Notes: generated by a model not told the origin, from the letters alone. A DNA stretch of 64,000 nt from [Mycobacterium] stephanolepidis (GCF_002356335.1 NZ_AP018165.1:2108001-2172000), one strand, 5' to 3'; counted from the stretch's first letter, positions 9,710 through 20,500 are shown. Numbers and translations: made by a program.

Positions 9710-10123
9710 ATGGCCCGGGATATCGGCTTGAACATCGGCACGGTGGCGGCGGGCCGCTACATCCTGTTGACCACATTCACCAAAGACGGTGTGCCCAAGC
9801 CGACTCCGATGGGCTTCGTGGCAGAGGGTGACGAGCTTCTGCTGACCACGAGTGCCAACACCTGGAAGGTCGGAAGGATTCGGCGCAACCGGAAGGTGCG
9901 GGTGGCTGTCTGTACCCAGCGCGGCAGGGTGATCAGTCCGTCGGCCGACGCCACCGCGGTGATCGTCGAGGATCCGGCGTCTGTGGCGCGTATCCGTTCG
10001 GCCGTGGTCAGCCGATACGGACTGGCCGGCCGGATCGCGACTGCATGGCTGGATCGGCGTAACGGCGCCAGGGTTGGGATTTCGGTGACGCTCGGTGCGC
10101 CGGAAACGCCGGGAGGTTTCTAG
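9710..10123 (+). CDS. PPOX-class probable F420-dependent oxidoreductase
   Basis: A 137-aa split-barrel protein of the pyridoxamine-phosphate-oxidase-like superfamily. The motifs YILLTTFTKDGVPKPTPMGF and ANTWKVGRIRRNRKVRVAVC are typical of the mycobacterial F420- or flavin-binding subgroup that includes Rv2061c, also the neighbour of cobN in M. tuberculosis. The substrate is unknown. It begins 9 bp after cobN, suggesting cotranscription. A paralogue follows at 10134, and the pair probably arose by tandem duplication because both share TKDG.(P/A)KP and W..PEDGELL-like segments. Cofactor identity cannot be fixed from sequence alone. Confidence 0.8.
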   Translation: MARDIGLNIGTVAAGRYILLTTFTKDGVPKPTPMGFVAEGDELLLTTSANTWKVGRIRRNRKVRVAVCTQRGRVISPSADATAVIVEDPASVARIRSAVVSRYGLAGRIATAWLDRRNGARVGISVTLGAPETPGGF

Positions 10124-10133
10124 ACTGGTCGGC

Positions 10134-10526
10134 ATGGGTGCGAACCTCCCGGTGCCGACATTCGACGAAGTCTGTGCTGCCAAGTATGTCCTGCTGACCA
10201 CCTACACCAAGGACGGCCGGGCCAAACCTGCCGCGGTCTGGGCGGCGCCCGAGGACGGTGAACTTCTGGTGTGGACCGAGACGACGTCCTGGAAGGTGCG
10301 TCGAATCCGTAACACCCCGCGGGTGTCGCTGGCCATCTGCGATGTGCGCGGCAAGGTCCGCAGCGGTGAGATCGAGGGCACCGCGCGCGTCCTGGACACC
10401 GAGGGCACTCAGCGAGCGCGCGCGGCCATCACCCGCAAGTACGGCCTGTTGGGCTGGGTGCTGGTCAAGGCGAGCGTCGTGCGTCGCGGCAGCAGCGGCA
10501 CCATTGGCTTGGCCGTCACCGCCTGA
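10134..10526 (+). CDS. PPOX-class probable F420-dependent oxidoreductase (paralogue)
   Basis: A 130-aa split-barrel protein similar to the gene just upstream: YVLLTTYTKDGRAKPAAVW, TTSWKVRRIRNTPRVSLAIC, TRKYGLLGWVLVKASVVRR. The ATG at 10134 fits the family start; an in-frame start at 10095 would overlap the upstream gene by 29 bp and is less likely. It lies 10 bp after its paralogue, in the same direction. Role and substrate are not known. Family members bind F420 or flavin nucleotide. Confidence 0.8.
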   Translation: MGANLPVPTFDEVCAAKYVLLTTYTKDGRAKPAAVWAAPEDGELLVWTETTSWKVRRIRNTPRVSLAICDVRGKVRSGEIEGTARVLDTEGTQRARAAITRKYGLLGWVLVKASVVRRGSSGTIGLAVTA

Positions 10527-10577
10527 CCCGCAGCGGTGAATCGGGAACCCGGGGACGGGTCGGCTCGTTGACCCGAT

Positions 10578-11090
10578 ATGTGGCCTGGTCTGTTTCTGCT
10601 GTACGTGATCGTGGAGGTGTCCGCCCTGGTGGCGTTGACCTCGGCGGTGGGTATCGGCTGGACCATCATCGCCGTCCTTGCCGCCTTCGTGGTCGGTCTC
10701 ATACTTGCCGGCTCTCAGGCTCGACGCGCCGTTGATCAGCTGCGACGTGGAGTCAGATCCCCGGGAGGGGCCATCGCGGACGGTGCGCTCATCGCGCTCG
10801 GAACCATTGCGGTGGTGATTCCCGGACTGGTCTCCTCGGCCATCGGACTGCTGATGCTGCTGCCGCCGACCCGTGCTGTCCTACGGCCGGTCCTGACTCT
10901 GGTGGCAGCCCGCCAGCTGAGTAGGCGGGCACCCCTCATCACCGTCATACCCGCCGGATACGGCGCTTTCCGCGGAGATCACACCCGGGCGAGCACCGTC
11001 GATTACATCGACGGCGAGGTCATCGACGTGAGTGACGAGCAAGCCGGACCGTCTCGGCGATACCGTCCCGGCCACGACCTGCCTGCATAG
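10578..11090 (+). CDS. fxsA: FxsA family cytoplasmic membrane protein
   Basis: A 170-aa membrane protein with FxsA layout: two hydrophobic segments at the N-terminus (LFLLYVIVEVSALVAL, then WTIIAVLAAFVVGLILAGS), a basic loop with GSQARRAVDQLRRGV, then GGAIADGALIALGTIAVVIPGLV and a final hydrophobic stretch with GLLMLLPPTRAVLRP. The C-terminus is polar. E. coli FxsA over-expression relieves F-plasmid exclusion of phage T7; the role in actinobacteria is not established. M. tuberculosis Rv2053c is the equivalent near ppm1, so gene order is conserved. Confidence 0.82.
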   Translation: MWPGLFLLYVIVEVSALVALTSAVGIGWTIIAVLAAFVVGLILAGSQARRAVDQLRRGVRSPGGAIADGALIALGTIAVVIPGLVSSAIGLLMLLPPTRAVLRPVLTLVAARQLSRRAPLITVIPAGYGAFRGDHTRASTVDYIDGEVIDVSDEQAGPSRRYRPGHDLPA

Positions 11091-11119
11091 ACGTCGCCCG
11101 AACCCGGCAGAATCAGCGA

Positions 11120-12718
11120 GTGCAGACTCAACTGCTCGTCAATGCGCGCGTGCATAGCCCGTCGCATCCGGCGGCGACCGCGATGGCCGTGACCGGCGAT
11201 GTCATCAGCTGGATCGGCGAGGATGACCTCGCTCGTGCAGAGTTCCCGGACGCCGACATCGTCGATCTGGGGGGTGCCTTCGTCGCGCCCGCATTCGTCG
11301 ACGCCCATGTTCATCTGACCGCCATCGGACTGTCCCTCATCGGGCTCGACTTGTCCGGGGTGGCTTCGCGGGAGCAGTGCCTGGCCCGACTGACCGCGTA
11401 CGCCGGCGAGCACTCCGACGAGGTGATCTGGGGGCATGGCTGGGACGAATCGCGATGGCCCGAGCGGCAGCCACTGACTACTGCAGATCTTGACGGGGCC
11501 GCGCCCGGCCGGGCCGTCTATCTCAGCCGGATCGATGTGCATTCGGCCGCGGCGTCGACCGCGCTGCGGCAGCAGGTACCAGGACTTTCCGGGGCAACGG
11601 GATTTCATCCCGAACATCCGGTGGCCGGTGCGGCTCATCATCTGTTGCGGGCACATGCGCGCGGTGCGCTCTCCGTCGATGGGCGGGCGACGGCGCGCCG
11701 CGCGGCGCTGGACAATGCGGCATCGTTGGGCCTGGTGTCGGTGCACGAGTGCGGCGGGCCAGAGATCAGTGGTCTGGACGATTTCCGTGAACTGTTGGCC
11801 ACCGAGCATGGCGTGCAGGTCACCGGATACTGGGGCGAGCCAGCGCGCGACGCCGAGCACGCGCGCGAGCTCATCGCGTTGACGGGGGCCGCCGGTCTGG
11901 CCGGAGACCTTTTTGTCGACGGAGCGTTGGGATCGCACACCGCCTGGCTGCAGGAGCCCTATCACGATGCACCACACACCTGCGGCACCATGCATCTGGA
12001 TGCCGAAACGGTTGAGACGCATCTGGACTCATGTACGCAGGCCGGTATCACCGCAGGCTTCCACGTGATCGGTGACGCAGCTGTCACTCAGGTGATCGAC
12101 GCTCTGGACCGCGTCGCCACCCGGCACGGCGTACCGGCCGTGGCTCGGTGTGGACATCGTCTCGAGCACCTGGAAATGATCTCGGCTGCGCAGGCGGCGC
12201 AGCTTGGTCGCCTTGGGGTCATCGCCAGTGTGCAACCGGCCTTTGACGCCCTCTGGGGTGGCCCCGACGGTATGTATGCGGAACGACTCGGTGCAGACCG
12301 AGGTACTCAGCTAAACCCGCTGGCGCTGTTAGCATCCCAAGGCGTGCCCCTCGCGTTCGGTTCTGATGCCCCTGTCGCGCCCCTGGATCCATGGGTGACG
12401 GTGCGGGCGGCAGCCCATCACCGCACCCCGAGTAGTTCCGTTTCGGTGCGCGCGGCGTTTGGTGCCGCGACCCGAGGCGGCTGGCGCGCCCAGGGAGTTC
12501 ATGACGGTGCCACGGGCACGCTGACCCCGGGAGCGCTTGCCAGCTATGCGATTTGGGAGACGGGGGACTTGACCATCAACACCAGCCAACCGGGTGTGCA
12601 GCGGTGGTCCACCGACCCGCGTTCGCGTGTCCCCGCCCTCCCGGACCTATCGGATGCCGCCGCGGCGCTTCCCAAGTGTCTGCGGACCGTGCACCGTGGC
12701 ACGGTGATCCATGGCTGA
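11120..12718 (+). CDS. Amidohydrolase family protein (YtcJ-like)
   Basis: A 532-aa metal-dependent hydrolase of the amidohydrolase superfamily, YtcJ/family 3 type. Metal ligands are visible in [13 protein letters not shown] (HxH), [49 protein letters not shown], and the C-terminal [14 protein letters not shown] aspartate. The N-terminus forms the usual small beta-sandwich (LVNARVHSP...[14 protein letters not shown]). The start is GTG at 11120. The substrate is not predictable; relatives act on formamides or exocyclic amides. The stop overlaps the lnt start by 8 bp, so the two genes are probably cotranslated. Confidence 0.85.
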   Translation: MQTQLLVNARVHSPSHPAATAMAVTGDVISWIGEDDLARAEFPDADIVDLGGAFVAPAFVDAHVHLTAIGLSLIGLDLSGVASREQCLARLTAYAGEHSDEVIWGHGWDESRWPERQPLTTADLDGAAPGRAVYLSRIDVHSAAASTALRQQVPGLSGATGFHPEHPVAGAAHHLLRAHARGALSVDGRATARRAALDNAASLGLVSVHECGGPEISGLDDFRELLATEHGVQVTGYWGEPARDAEHARELIALTGAAGLAGDLFVDGALGSHTAWLQEPYHDAPHTCGTMHLDAETVETHLDSCTQAGITAGFHVIGDAAVTQVIDALDRVATRHGVPAVARCGHRLEHLEMISAAQAAQLGRLGVIASVQPAFDALWGGPDGMYAERLGADRGTQLNPLALLASQGVPLAFGSDAPVAPLDPWVTVRAAAHHRTPSSSVSVRAAFGAATRGGWRAQGVHDGATGTLTPGALASYAIWETGDLTINTSQPGVQRWSTDPRSRVPALPDLSDAAAALPKCLRTVHRGTVIHG

Positions 12719-14510
12719 CGAAACTGTCGACGAGTCCGTTGCGGAGATTGTCGATGAGGACGTGACCGATCTGACCGATCTGGCCGAGGCGGCCGACGTT
12801 CCGGTCGACGAGGAGTCGGAGGCTACGGGGGAAACCGGCCCCGCACGGGGGGCGGCATTCGTGGCGGCGGTGCGTGCCCGCGGTATCGCGTTCGGCCGGG
12901 CCTGGCTGCGTGCGGCGGACCGTCAGGGTGCGGCGGTGATCGGCGGCCTCATGCTGTGCGCGAGCTTCCCGCCCTGGGGTTTCTGGTGGGCGGCGTTCCC
13001 GGCACTGTCGATCCTGGGATTGGTGTTGTGGTCGTCGCGCACCGGGCTGCGCGGTGGGCTTGGCTACGGACTGCTGTTCGGTCTCGCGTTCTACGTTCCG
13101 CTGCTGCCGTGGACGGGCCAGCTGGTGGGTGCCGTCCCGTGGCTGGCACTGTCGTTGCTGTGCGCTACGTGGGTCGCCCTGTTCGGTGTATTGGCCGTCG
13201 CCGTGCGCCGACTGCCGGGCTGGCCGCTGTGGTTCGCCGCCGCGTGGTCCGCCACCGAATGGGGTAAGGCGAGCGTTCCGTTTGGCGGATTCCCATGGGG
13301 TCGAGTCGCTTTCGGTCAGGGCGATGGTCCGATGCTGAGCCTGGCCCGGTACGGGGGAGCGCCATTGGTGTCCTTCACGGTGGCCCTGGGCGCGTTCGCG
13401 GTGACCGCACTCGGCATTGAGATGTATCGCTGGTGGCGCAGCCCCGCGGTGGGACCAGGTGGTGCACGTCCGGTGCCCTCGGTGCTGCTGCCCGGAGCAT
13501 GCGTATGCCTGGTCCTGTTCGCCATGGCAGTGAGCTGGCCGCAGGTTCGGCACGCCAGCCACGGCGCCACAGATGGGCGCAGCGTCACCGTCGCCGCGGT
13601 GCAGGGAAATGTGCCCCGCCTGGGGCTCGATTTCAACGCGCAACGGCGCGCTGTACTCGACTATCACGTCAAGGAAACCCTCTTGCTGGCTGCGGACGTG
13701 AAGGCGGGCAAGGCTCCGGCGCCGCAGTTCGTGGTGTGGCCGGAGAACTCCTCGGATATCGATCCGATCCGCAACGCCGACGCGGCCGAGGCAATCACCG
13801 AAGCGGCGCAGGCCATCGGTGTTCCCATCCTGGTCGGCGGCGTGCTGCGGCATCCAGATTCCACCCCCGAACAGCCCAAATCGATCAATTCGGTGATCGT
13901 GTGGGATCCCGAGAGCGGCCCCGGCGAGCGCCACGACAAACAGATCGTGCAGCCGTTCGGTGAGTACTTACCGTGGCGGAGCTTCTTCGCGCACTTCTCC
14001 ACGTACGCGGACCGGGCCGGATACTTCGTCCCCGGGGATGGCAACGGCGTCGTCACAGCGGGCGGCGTGAAGATCGGCGTTGCCACCTGTTGGGAGGTTC
14101 TGTTCGATCGGGCGCTACGGCAGTCCACCCTGAACGGTGCCGAGATACTCACCGTGCCGAGTAACAACGCTCTGTTCGGTACGGCGATGAGTGAACAGCA
14201 ACTGGCCATCTCCAAGGTGCGGGCCGTCGAGCACGATCGGGAGGTCATCGTCGTCGGCACCACCGGGATCAGCGCGTTTATCTCTCCCGACGGCGTCGAC
14301 GCGGGGCGCACCAAGTTCTTCGAACCGGCCTACATCGATATGCAGGTGCGACTGCACAACGACGTGACACCGGCTACGCAATGGGGTCCGTGGGTGGAGT
14401 GGGCGCTGGCTCTGATCGCCGGACTTGCCGTCCTGGCCTCGGCTGGCCTGGCGATACTGCACAATGGAGGGCTGAAGAGGCCCGAACATGCTGAAGAGGC
14501 CCGAACATGA
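12711..14510 (+). CDS. lnt: Apolipoprotein N-acyltransferase Lnt
   Basis: Lnt adds the third acyl chain to the N-terminal cysteine of lipoproteins in the plasma membrane. The 599-aa protein has a polar acidic N-terminus of about 65 residues, some six hydrophobic segments (from about residue 75 to 270), then a nitrilase-fold periplasmic domain and a last membrane helix ([20 protein letters not shown]). The catalytic glutamate is in VVWPENSSD (Glu345) and the cysteine in [14 protein letters not shown] (Cys460). In M. tuberculosis Lnt is fused to Ppm1 (Rv2051c); here ppm1 is separate, 39 bp downstream. The last codons lie within an exact 19-bp tandem duplication that changes the C-terminal tail. 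Confidence 0.93.
   Translation: MADETVDESVAEIVDEDVTDLTDLAEAADVPVDEESEATGETGPARGAAFVAAVRARGIAFGRAWLRAADRQGAAVIGGLMLCASFPPWGFWWAAFPALSILGLVLWSSRTGLRGGLGYGLLFGLAFYVPLLPWTGQLVGAVPWLALSLLCATWVALFGVLAVAVRRLPGWPLWFAAAWSATEWGKASVPFGGFPWGRVAFGQGDGPMLSLARYGGAPLVSFTVALGAFAVTALGIEMYRWWRSPAVGPGGARPVPSVLLPGACVCLVLFAMAVSWPQVRHASHGATDGRSVTVAAVQGNVPRLGLDFNAQRRAVLDYHVKETLLLAADVKAGKAPAPQFVVWPENSSDIDPIRNADAAEAITEAAQAIGVPILVGGVLRHPDSTPEQPKSINSVIVWDPESGPGERHDKQIVQPFGEYLPWRSFFAHFSTYADRAGYFVPGDGNGVVTAGGVKIGVATCWEVLFDRALRQSTLNGAEILTVPSNNALFGTAMSEQQLAISKVRAVEHDREVIVVGTTGISAFISPDGVDAGRTKFFEPAYIDMQVRLHNDVTPATQWGPWVEWALALIAGLAVLASAGLAILHNGGLKRPEHAEEART
14471..14509 (+). repeat. 19-bp exact tandem duplication at the 3' end of lnt
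   Basis: The unit CTGAAGAGGCCCGAACATG occurs twice head to tail, at 14472-14490 and 14491-14509, with the base before each copy also shared. As 19 is not a multiple of three, the second copy shifts the frame. The present protein ends ...[12 protein letters not shown], whereas a single copy would read on as [17 protein letters not shown] to a TGA near the ppm1 ribosome site. The effect is probably confined to the cytoplasmic tail. Confidence 0.95.
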
Positions 14511-14549
14511 GGTAGAACCGGCCTCACCGATTAAGGAGACCTGACCGGA

Positions 14550-15311
14550 GTGGATCCCGTGACCGAACGTCCGAGCGCCCGGACCCTGGTGATCATTCCG
14601 ACGTACAACGAGCGGGAGAATCTCCCGCTGATCCTTGGTCGGTTGCACAAGGCGCAACCCGATGTGCATGTGCTGATCGTTGACGACGGCAGCCCCGACG
14701 GCACTGGCGAACTGGCCGACGAGGCGGCGCTCGCCGACCCGGACCGCGTACATGTCATGCACCGCAAGGAGAAGGGCGGCCTCGGTGCCGCCTACATTGC
14801 GGGCTTCGGCTGGGGCCTGGCACGCCAGTACTCGGTACTGGTGGAGATGGACGCCGACGGTAGCCACGCACCCGAACAACTGTCCCGGCTGCTTGACGCC
14901 GTCGATGCCGGAGCCGACCTGGCGATCGGATCTCGCTACGTGTCCGGCGGCACCGTCGTCAACTGGCCGTGGCGGCGCCTCGTGCTGTCCCGGAGTGCGA
15001 ACGTGTACGCCCGGCTGGTGCTGGGTGTGAAGCCGCACGACATCACCGCGGGCTATCGCGCGTACCGACGTGAGGTGCTCGAGAAGCTGGATCTGGGGGC
15101 GGTGGAATCACACGGGTACTGCTTCCAGATCGACCTCACCCTGCGCACCATCGCGCACGGCTTCGAGGTCGCCGAGGTGCCGATCACCTTCACCGAACGC
15201 GCGATCGGCGAATCCAAGATGAGCGGGTCAATCATCAACGAAGCCCTGGTCAAGGTGACCAAGTGGGGCGTCCAAAGTCGTCTGGACCGGGCCCGCGGCA
15301 TCAATCGCTGA
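14550..15311 (+). CDS. ppm1: Polyprenol monophosphomannose synthase Ppm1
   Basis: A GT2-family glycosyltransferase (253 aa) transferring mannose from GDP-mannose to decaprenyl phosphate, the mannose donor for lipoarabinomannan and lipomannan synthesis and for protein mannosylation outside the membrane. Motifs: [51 protein letters not shown], the DxD-containing [32 protein letters not shown] and [15 protein letters not shown]. It corresponds to the catalytic domain only, without the membrane domain fused in M. tuberculosis. The start is GTG at 14550 with AAGGAG 11 nt upstream. Confidence 0.93.
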   Translation: MDPVTERPSARTLVIIPTYNERENLPLILGRLHKAQPDVHVLIVDDGSPDGTGELADEAALADPDRVHVMHRKEKGGLGAAYIAGFGWGLARQYSVLVEMDADGSHAPEQLSRLLDAVDAGADLAIGSRYVSGGTVVNWPWRRLVLSRSANVYARLVLGVKPHDITAGYRAYRREVLEKLDLGAVESHGYCFQIDLTLRTIAHGFEVAEVPITFTERAIGESKMSGSIINEALVKVTKWGVQSRLDRARGINR

Positions 15312-15323
15312 GGGAGTCAGTCC

Positions 15324-16085
15324 TCACGCATTGCGCGCCATCAGGCCGCCGTCGACGGGGATGACCGTGCCGGTGAGGTACGAGGCGGCCGGTAGGCACA
15401 CGCTCAACGTCATGTGTGCGACTTCCTCGGCGCGGCCGTAACGACGCAGTGCGGTGCGCCTGCGGGCATAGGTGTCTTTGTCCTCAGCCGAAATCGCTGC
15501 CGTCATCGCGGTATCGATGGGGCCCGGGCAGATGCAGTTCACGGTGATACCTTCTCGCCCCAGGTCGACCGCCAAACTCCTGGTCAGGCCGGCCAGACCC
15601 GATTTGGCCGCGACATAGGGGCTGTCATACGGGGTGGCGCCGAGAGCCTCCGTCGAGGCGATGTTCACCACGCGCGGCGCAGGGGAGTCGCGCAGATACG
15701 GAAGCGCCGCACGGACAATCCGTTGGGGTGCGGTCAGATGTACGGCAAGTGAGCGATCCCAGGTGCTGCCGTAGTCGGGGTCGTCGAGTGATCTGAACGC
15801 CGCAAATCCCGCGTTGTTCACCACAATGTCCAGCCGGCCGAACCGCTCGGCGACCGCCGCGACGACCTCGATGATCTGTGCCTCATCGGTGACATCCAGC
15901 GCCCATGGCACTGCGGACTCACCGATCTCGGCGGCGACCGCCTGCGCATCCTCCAGCCGAAGATCGGTGACCGCGACAAACGCGCCGTCGTCGGCGAATA
16001 CCCGGGCGGTGGCCTTTCCCATGCCACTGGCGGCACCGGTGATCAGTACGGCTGAACCCGAGACGGACCTGCCGGAGGCACTCAT
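15324..16085 (-). CDS. SDR-family NAD(P)-dependent oxidoreductase
   Basis: A 253-aa classical short-chain dehydrogenase. The cofactor motif is LITGAASGMGKATARVF near residue 15, the structural motif is IVVNNAGFAAF, the catalytic serine is in VVNIASTEALG, and YxxxK is in YDSPYVAAKSGLAGL (Tyr and Lys four apart). The C-terminus has the usual ITVNCICPGPIDTAM and ASYLTGTVIPVDGG. The aspartate after the second strand (TDLRLEDA) suggests NAD preference. The substrate is unknown. It follows rbpA by 14 bp on the same strand, so it may be cotranscribed. Confidence 0.87.
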   Translation of the reverse strand: MSASGRSVSGSAVLITGAASGMGKATARVFADDGAFVAVTDLRLEDAQAVAAEIGESAVPWALDVTDEAQIIEVVAAVAERFGRLDIVVNNAGFAAFRSLDDPDYGSTWDRSLAVHLTAPQRIVRAALPYLRDSPAPRVVNIASTEALGATPYDSPYVAAKSGLAGLTRSLAVDLGREGITVNCICPGPIDTAMTAAISAEDKDTYARRRTALRRYGRAEEVAHMTLSVCLPAASYLTGTVIPVDGGLMARNA

Positions 16086-16099
16086 CAGGGCGGGTGGTG

Positions 16100-16435
16100 C
16101 TAGCCCCGGCGACGGCCCTTGATCAGTTCCAGACGCTCTTTGAGCAGCTCGTCGAGCTCTTCAACGCTGCGGCGCTCCAGGAGCATGTCCCAGTGCGTGC
16201 GCGGGGGCTTGACCTTCTTGGGCTCGGGAACGTCGCCGTCGAGCAGGGTGCCCTCCAGGCCATTGCGGCATGCCCAGTTCGCCGGGATCTCGGCGTCGTG
16301 CGCGAAGGGAACGTCGAACTCCTCACCGTTCTCGGTGCGGTAGCGAGCCATGCGGCGAGGTGCCAGGTCGTGGTCACGATCGGTTTCGTAGCTGACGGCA
16401 CCGAGTCGGCTGCCTCGTAGAACACGATCTGCCAT
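16100..16435 (-). CDS. rbpA: RNA polymerase-binding protein RbpA
   Basis: RbpA (111 aa) is the actinobacterial transcription factor that binds the sigma subunit and RNA polymerase, stabilises the open complex and is essential in mycobacteria. Visible are the N-terminal tail with GSRLGAVSYETDR, the core domain around RTENGEEFDVPFAHDAEIP and WACRNGLEGTL, the basic linker, and the C-terminal sigma-interaction domain THWDMLLERRSVEELDELL. The length equals the family norm. A strong ribosome site (GAGGAG) lies about 10 nt before the ATG. It lies near lnt/ppm1, as in M. tuberculosis (Rv2050). Confidence 0.96.
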   Translation of the reverse strand: MADRVLRGSRLGAVSYETDRDHDLAPRRMARYRTENGEEFDVPFAHDAEIPANWACRNGLEGTLLDGDVPEPKKVKPPRTHWDMLLERRSVEELDELLKERLELIKGRRRG

Positions 16436-16558
16436 GTGTACTTCTCCTCTTCACTGCGGGTCTCTGCAATCGGATCCCGCGCTCAAATTGCTGGTGGCTG
16501 TCTAGATCAACGCCGTACCCGGGGCATTAGTTCCCTGTTCATGCAGGTTGTGGCCCTC

Positions 16559-16564
16559 ATTATA
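16559..16564 (-). promoter_or_regulatory. Candidate -10 element for rbpA
   Basis: On the minus strand the sequence reads GCTATAATGAGG, a perfect TATAAT hexamer. It would start a transcript near 16552, giving rbpA a leader of about 115 nt. No good -35 is visible at 17 bp; TGACGG at about 20 bp is the nearest. The rest of the 190-bp gap (16436-16625) contains a small hairpin, CGCATC-CGC-GATGCG at 16597-16611, which may end the upstream methyltransferase transcript. Confidence 0.45.
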
Positions 16565-16625
16565 GCTGGTGAACGCCGTTGTGGCCGTCACCGCTTCGCA
16601 TCGCGGATGCGTGGCGAGCGCAGGG

Positions 16626-17528
16626 TCAGGTGCGCTGCGCTGTGGTGATCGCCGCCCGGCCGTCGGCAGGAGATCGACTGGCATATGCCGGTGCGTAATG
16701 CCGCAGCAATTCCAGCGTCGTCAGGTGCTGACGGCACTGGAATCCGTGCGAGGCCAGCAGTGCGTCGGCGTCGGCCGCGGTGAGACCAGTGAGGTACGGC
16801 TCGCCGAACCGTGCTGCCGCTTCGGTCCATAGCCGGGCGCGCACCGACTTGTTGTCTCCGCCAGTCACGACACTGGTGTCGAGATAGTCGAAAACCAGCA
16901 GGCTTCCGGGCGCGCAGACCGTCGCGAGGTCGGCAAGTGTCGCGTCGAGCGCGTCCTGGGTGAGGTAGGCGGTCACGCCGAGCCAGACGAACAGGCTTGG
17001 CCGGGTGGGATCGAATCCACTGGCAAGGAGCCTTTCGCGGAGCACGTAGTGCTCGAAATCGCAAGGAACCCAGACAATCTCATCGTTGCGGTCGGTTGAT
17101 TGGAGTCGTTCCATGACGGCCCGTTTGTCCGCCTGCGTAGTCGGTGCGTCGACCTCGAATATCTTGATCGGTCCGTGTGCGACGCGGCGCAACGTCGTGG
17201 TGTCGAACCCTGCGCCCAGGAGCACGAGTTGATCAACGCCGTCATTGATGGCCGCCTCGAGGACGTCATCGGTGTAGCGCACCCGTAATACCAAAAAGAA
17301 GTGACCTGCGGCGCCGAATACAGATTTCAGTACCCCAATAAAGCCCCTGGCCACCAGCGGATGAATCAAACAGGCACGCAATAGCGGGCTGCGGATGAAA
17401 TGGCGCGAGTAGGGATCGTTGAGGAGGCGCCGCCGGGGTGATTGCATCGTCTCGGCCGCGCGTTGCGCGGCGCAGGATTGCGCCGTAAAACTCGCCCGAC
17501 GATCAAGACGGCGATTATTCACACTCAT
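16626..17528 (-). CDS. SAM-dependent methyltransferase, leucine carboxyl/TIGR00027-like family
   Basis: A 300-aa class I methyltransferase of the expanded mycobacterial LCMT-like family (putative S-adenosylmethionine-dependent, TIGR00027 type). Motifs: RRRLLNDPYSRHFI at the N-terminus, VRYTDDVLEAAINDG, the SAM-binding LVLLGAGFDTTTLRR, IKIFEVDAPTTQADKR, and LFVWLGVTAYLTQDAL. I chose the ATG at 17528, preceded by GGAAGA about 8 nt upstream; a TTG at 17558 is also in frame. It lies 67 bp downstream of mmpL on the same strand, so it probably belongs to the mmpS-mmpL transcript and may O-methylate the polyketide made by the divergent PKS. That role is inference. Confidence 0.82.
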   Translation of the reverse strand: MSVNNRRLDRRASFTAQSCAAQRAAETMQSPRRRLLNDPYSRHFIRSPLLRACLIHPLVARGFIGVLKSVFGAAGHFFLVLRVRYTDDVLEAAINDGVDQLVLLGAGFDTTTLRRVAHGPIKIFEVDAPTTQADKRAVMERLQSTDRNDEIVWVPCDFEHYVLRERLLASGFDPTRPSLFVWLGVTAYLTQDALDATLADLATVCAPGSLLVFDYLDTSVVTGGDNKSVRARLWTEAAARFGEPYLTGLTAADADALLASHGFQCRQHLTTLELLRHYAPAYASRSPADGRAAITTAQRT

Positions 17529-17595
17529 ACCCGGTCTTCCGAATCTGGTGGACGACAATTACCAATTCTGCAATTTTTGTACACAGATTTCCTTT

Positions 17596-20500
17596 TTATG
17601 CCTGGCTCGCACTGTGCCGTGGGCCAACCAATGCCGGATCCGTTTCCCGCAATGCGCGGCACGGCACTCGCATGGGCCACCAGAACCACCGCCCCAGAAT
17701 GGTCGCAATGGAGGGGATGACGAGCGAACGGACGATGAGCGTGTCGAGCAGGAGTCCGACGCCGACGGTGGTGCCGATCTGTGCGAGGGTGCTGGAGTAG
17801 CCGGCGATCAGAGCGAACATCGTGAAACCGAAGATCAGGCCCGCTGTGGTGACCACGCTGCCGGTTCCCACCATGGAGCGGATGATTCCGGTCTTGATTC
17901 CGGCACGGAGCTCCTCCTTGAATCGGGCGACGAGCAGCAGGTTGTAATCGGCGCCGACCGCGACAAGAAATATGAAGGAGCATGGCGCCACCGCCCAGTG
18001 CAAGGGCAGACCAACACCGTGTTGCCAGATGGCGACGCTCAGACCCCACGCGGACAGGAACGACAACCCCACGGTGCCGACGACGGCGACCGCGGCGACG
18101 AAGCTGCGTAGCAGCAACAGGACGACGCAGAACACGAATGCGAACGCCGCCACGGCGCTGGTGATGAAGTCCTCTCTGGCGAAGGCGGCGATGTTGAGCA
18201 GGGTGCCTCCGGCGCCTCCGATGCTCACCTCACTCCCGCCGAGCGAGGTGCCCTTGAGCGCCGATTTCGCCGCGGGGATGATCTTCGAGCTGTAGTCCAT
18301 GCTCTCTCTGCTGAACGAGTTCACATCGCCCATGACGAGCATTCGGGTGATCTTGCCGTCCGGTGAGAAGAAGACGGAGAGCGCGGACTGGAACAAGGGG
18401 GATTCGAAGGCCTGACTCGGAAGGAAGAAGTACCCGCTCGGGTCTCCCTTCATATAGGTGTCGGCGATCTCGCGCAGGAACTGGGTGACCTCGTTCATCT
18501 GTACGAGCAGCGAGTCCGCCATGCCGCGGATGGGGGTCAGTGTTCGTTGCGCGTCGCTGAGGAAACGGTCCAGCAGCTGGACCTGTGCCACCAGGTTCGG
18601 CAACGACTCCGAGGCCACACGGGAGGCGTTCACGAGATCCTCGAACTTTCGCCCCCCGGCCTGATTGAGTCCGTCGAGAACGGCCAGACCGGTGAGCGCG
18701 GTATTGCAGGGCAGCAGCTGCTTACAGTCCGGGACCATATCGACCAGCTGGCCCGCGGTGTCGATGCCGGCAGCGAGCATGGGCTGCATCTCGTTGTGGA
18801 TGCCCTTCGCCATCTTCAACAGGTCGATCAGGCGCGCCCGCGTGGCCTGGCCTGCGCCGCCGGGCAGGTCGACGGCGCGCTGGGTGACTCGGAGGTCCTT
18901 GAGGACCACCTTGACGCCGACGGAGAGCTGATCGATCTGGCCGGTGATTCTGGCGATGCCGTTGAGCTGTGTGCTGACCATCTCGGCGATCTGGGACATG
19001 CGCTCGCCGATGTACCCACCTTGATAGGTCAGGGTTCCCTGGGGCAGTGGCGATATGAGTGGGCGGGTGATGCCCTGCACCGCTTGCACGCCGTCCACGC
19101 TGTAGACGGCGTTGGTCAGCTTGGCGAGTGCGATCAGGTCGGCGGAGTTGCGCATGTCGTGATCGGACTCGACGAACAGCAGGTTCGGATTCAGCATGTT
19201 CGGCGGCAGGTGCCGATCCGCGGCGTCCAGGCCCAGGTTCGCCTCGGTATTGGCCGGTTGTGCCGCACGTTCGTTGTAGCTGATCACATACGTCGGCAAG
19301 ACGAGAATCGCGAGCGCGAGCACGGCGAGGCTGCCGGCGAGTACGGGGCCGGGCCAACGGACCACGTGCGTGGCGATGCGTCTCCAGCGGCGGATGGCCC
19401 GATCTCCGCGCGGCTCATACAGTCCGAGCCTGCACCCGATCGCCAGCAGCGCGGGTCCGAGGGTCAATGCCGCGGCAAGTGCGGTGAGGATGCCGATGGT
19501 GCAGGGCAGGCCGGACGTGGAGAACGCCGCGAGTCGGGTGAGTGTCATACAGGCGGTCGCGCCCGCCACTGTCAGCCCGGAGGCAAAGATGATGCGTTGC
19601 ACACTCGACAGGGCGGTGAAGTAGGCGGTGGTCGGGTCCTGGCCCGCTCGTCGTGCCTCTTGATACCTGCCGAGCAGGAAGATGCCATAGTCCGTTCCCG
19701 CGCCAAGGACGATGCCGGCCAACAGACTTGACGCAAATATGGAGATGCCGATGATCCCGCGTTCACCGAGCAGGGCCACGATCGGACGGGCCGTCACCAG
19801 CGCGACCGCTACGACCAGCAGGGGCATCGCTGCCGTGAACAGCGAACGGTAGGTCAACGACATGATGATGGTGATGCAGATGGCGCACGCGATGATGATC
19901 GGCAGGATCGAGCGGTTGATCGCGAGTAGTTCGTCGTTCACGACCGCGGAAGGTCCGGTCACGTAGATCTTGACCCCAGCGGGGGGCGGGTAGGCCTTGA
20001 CGATGTCGCGCACCGCTTGGGTGGATTCCATGGCCAGCGCCGTGCCCATGTTTCCGGCGAGGTTCAGGTAGCTGAAAGAGGCCTTCCGGTCCTGGCTTTC
20101 GAATGCCGGGGCGAATGACGGGTCTGACCACAGATCGATCGTCGTGACGACGTGCTTTTTGTCGGCCTTGAACTTCTCCATCAGATCGGCGTAGTAGCCG
20201 TGCATCTCCGCGCCGAACGGCTTGTCTCCCTCGGCCAGCACCGCGACGAAGTTGTTGGTACCGCCGTTTCCGAAGTACTTGCCCATATTGGAGAGCGCCT
20301 GCACCGAGGAGGCTTCGTCGGGCAGGAAGGACAACGCGTGTCCCTCAATCACCTTCTCGAGTTGGGGCCCAGCGGCATTGAGGCCGCACGCGAGCAGCAC
20401 CCACAGCACGACGATGGGGATGGACAGTCCGTACAGCAGCCGGGCGTACAGCGGTCTGTGCTGTCCGGTGTCGGTGCTGGCGTAGGTCTCTCGGCGGAAC

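Noticed and set aside
10540..10577. Inverted repeat ATCGGG...CCCGAT before fxsA
   Set aside because: Only six bases per arm with a long spacer in GC-rich DNA; likely chance.
12576..13934. 452-codon open frame antisense to lnt
   Set aside because: Arg/His/Gln-rich translation typical of antisense frames in high-GC DNA; lnt is unambiguous on the other strand.
18547..19731. 394-codon open frame antisense to mmpL
   Set aside because: Shadow of the mmpL coding strand with no recognisable domain.
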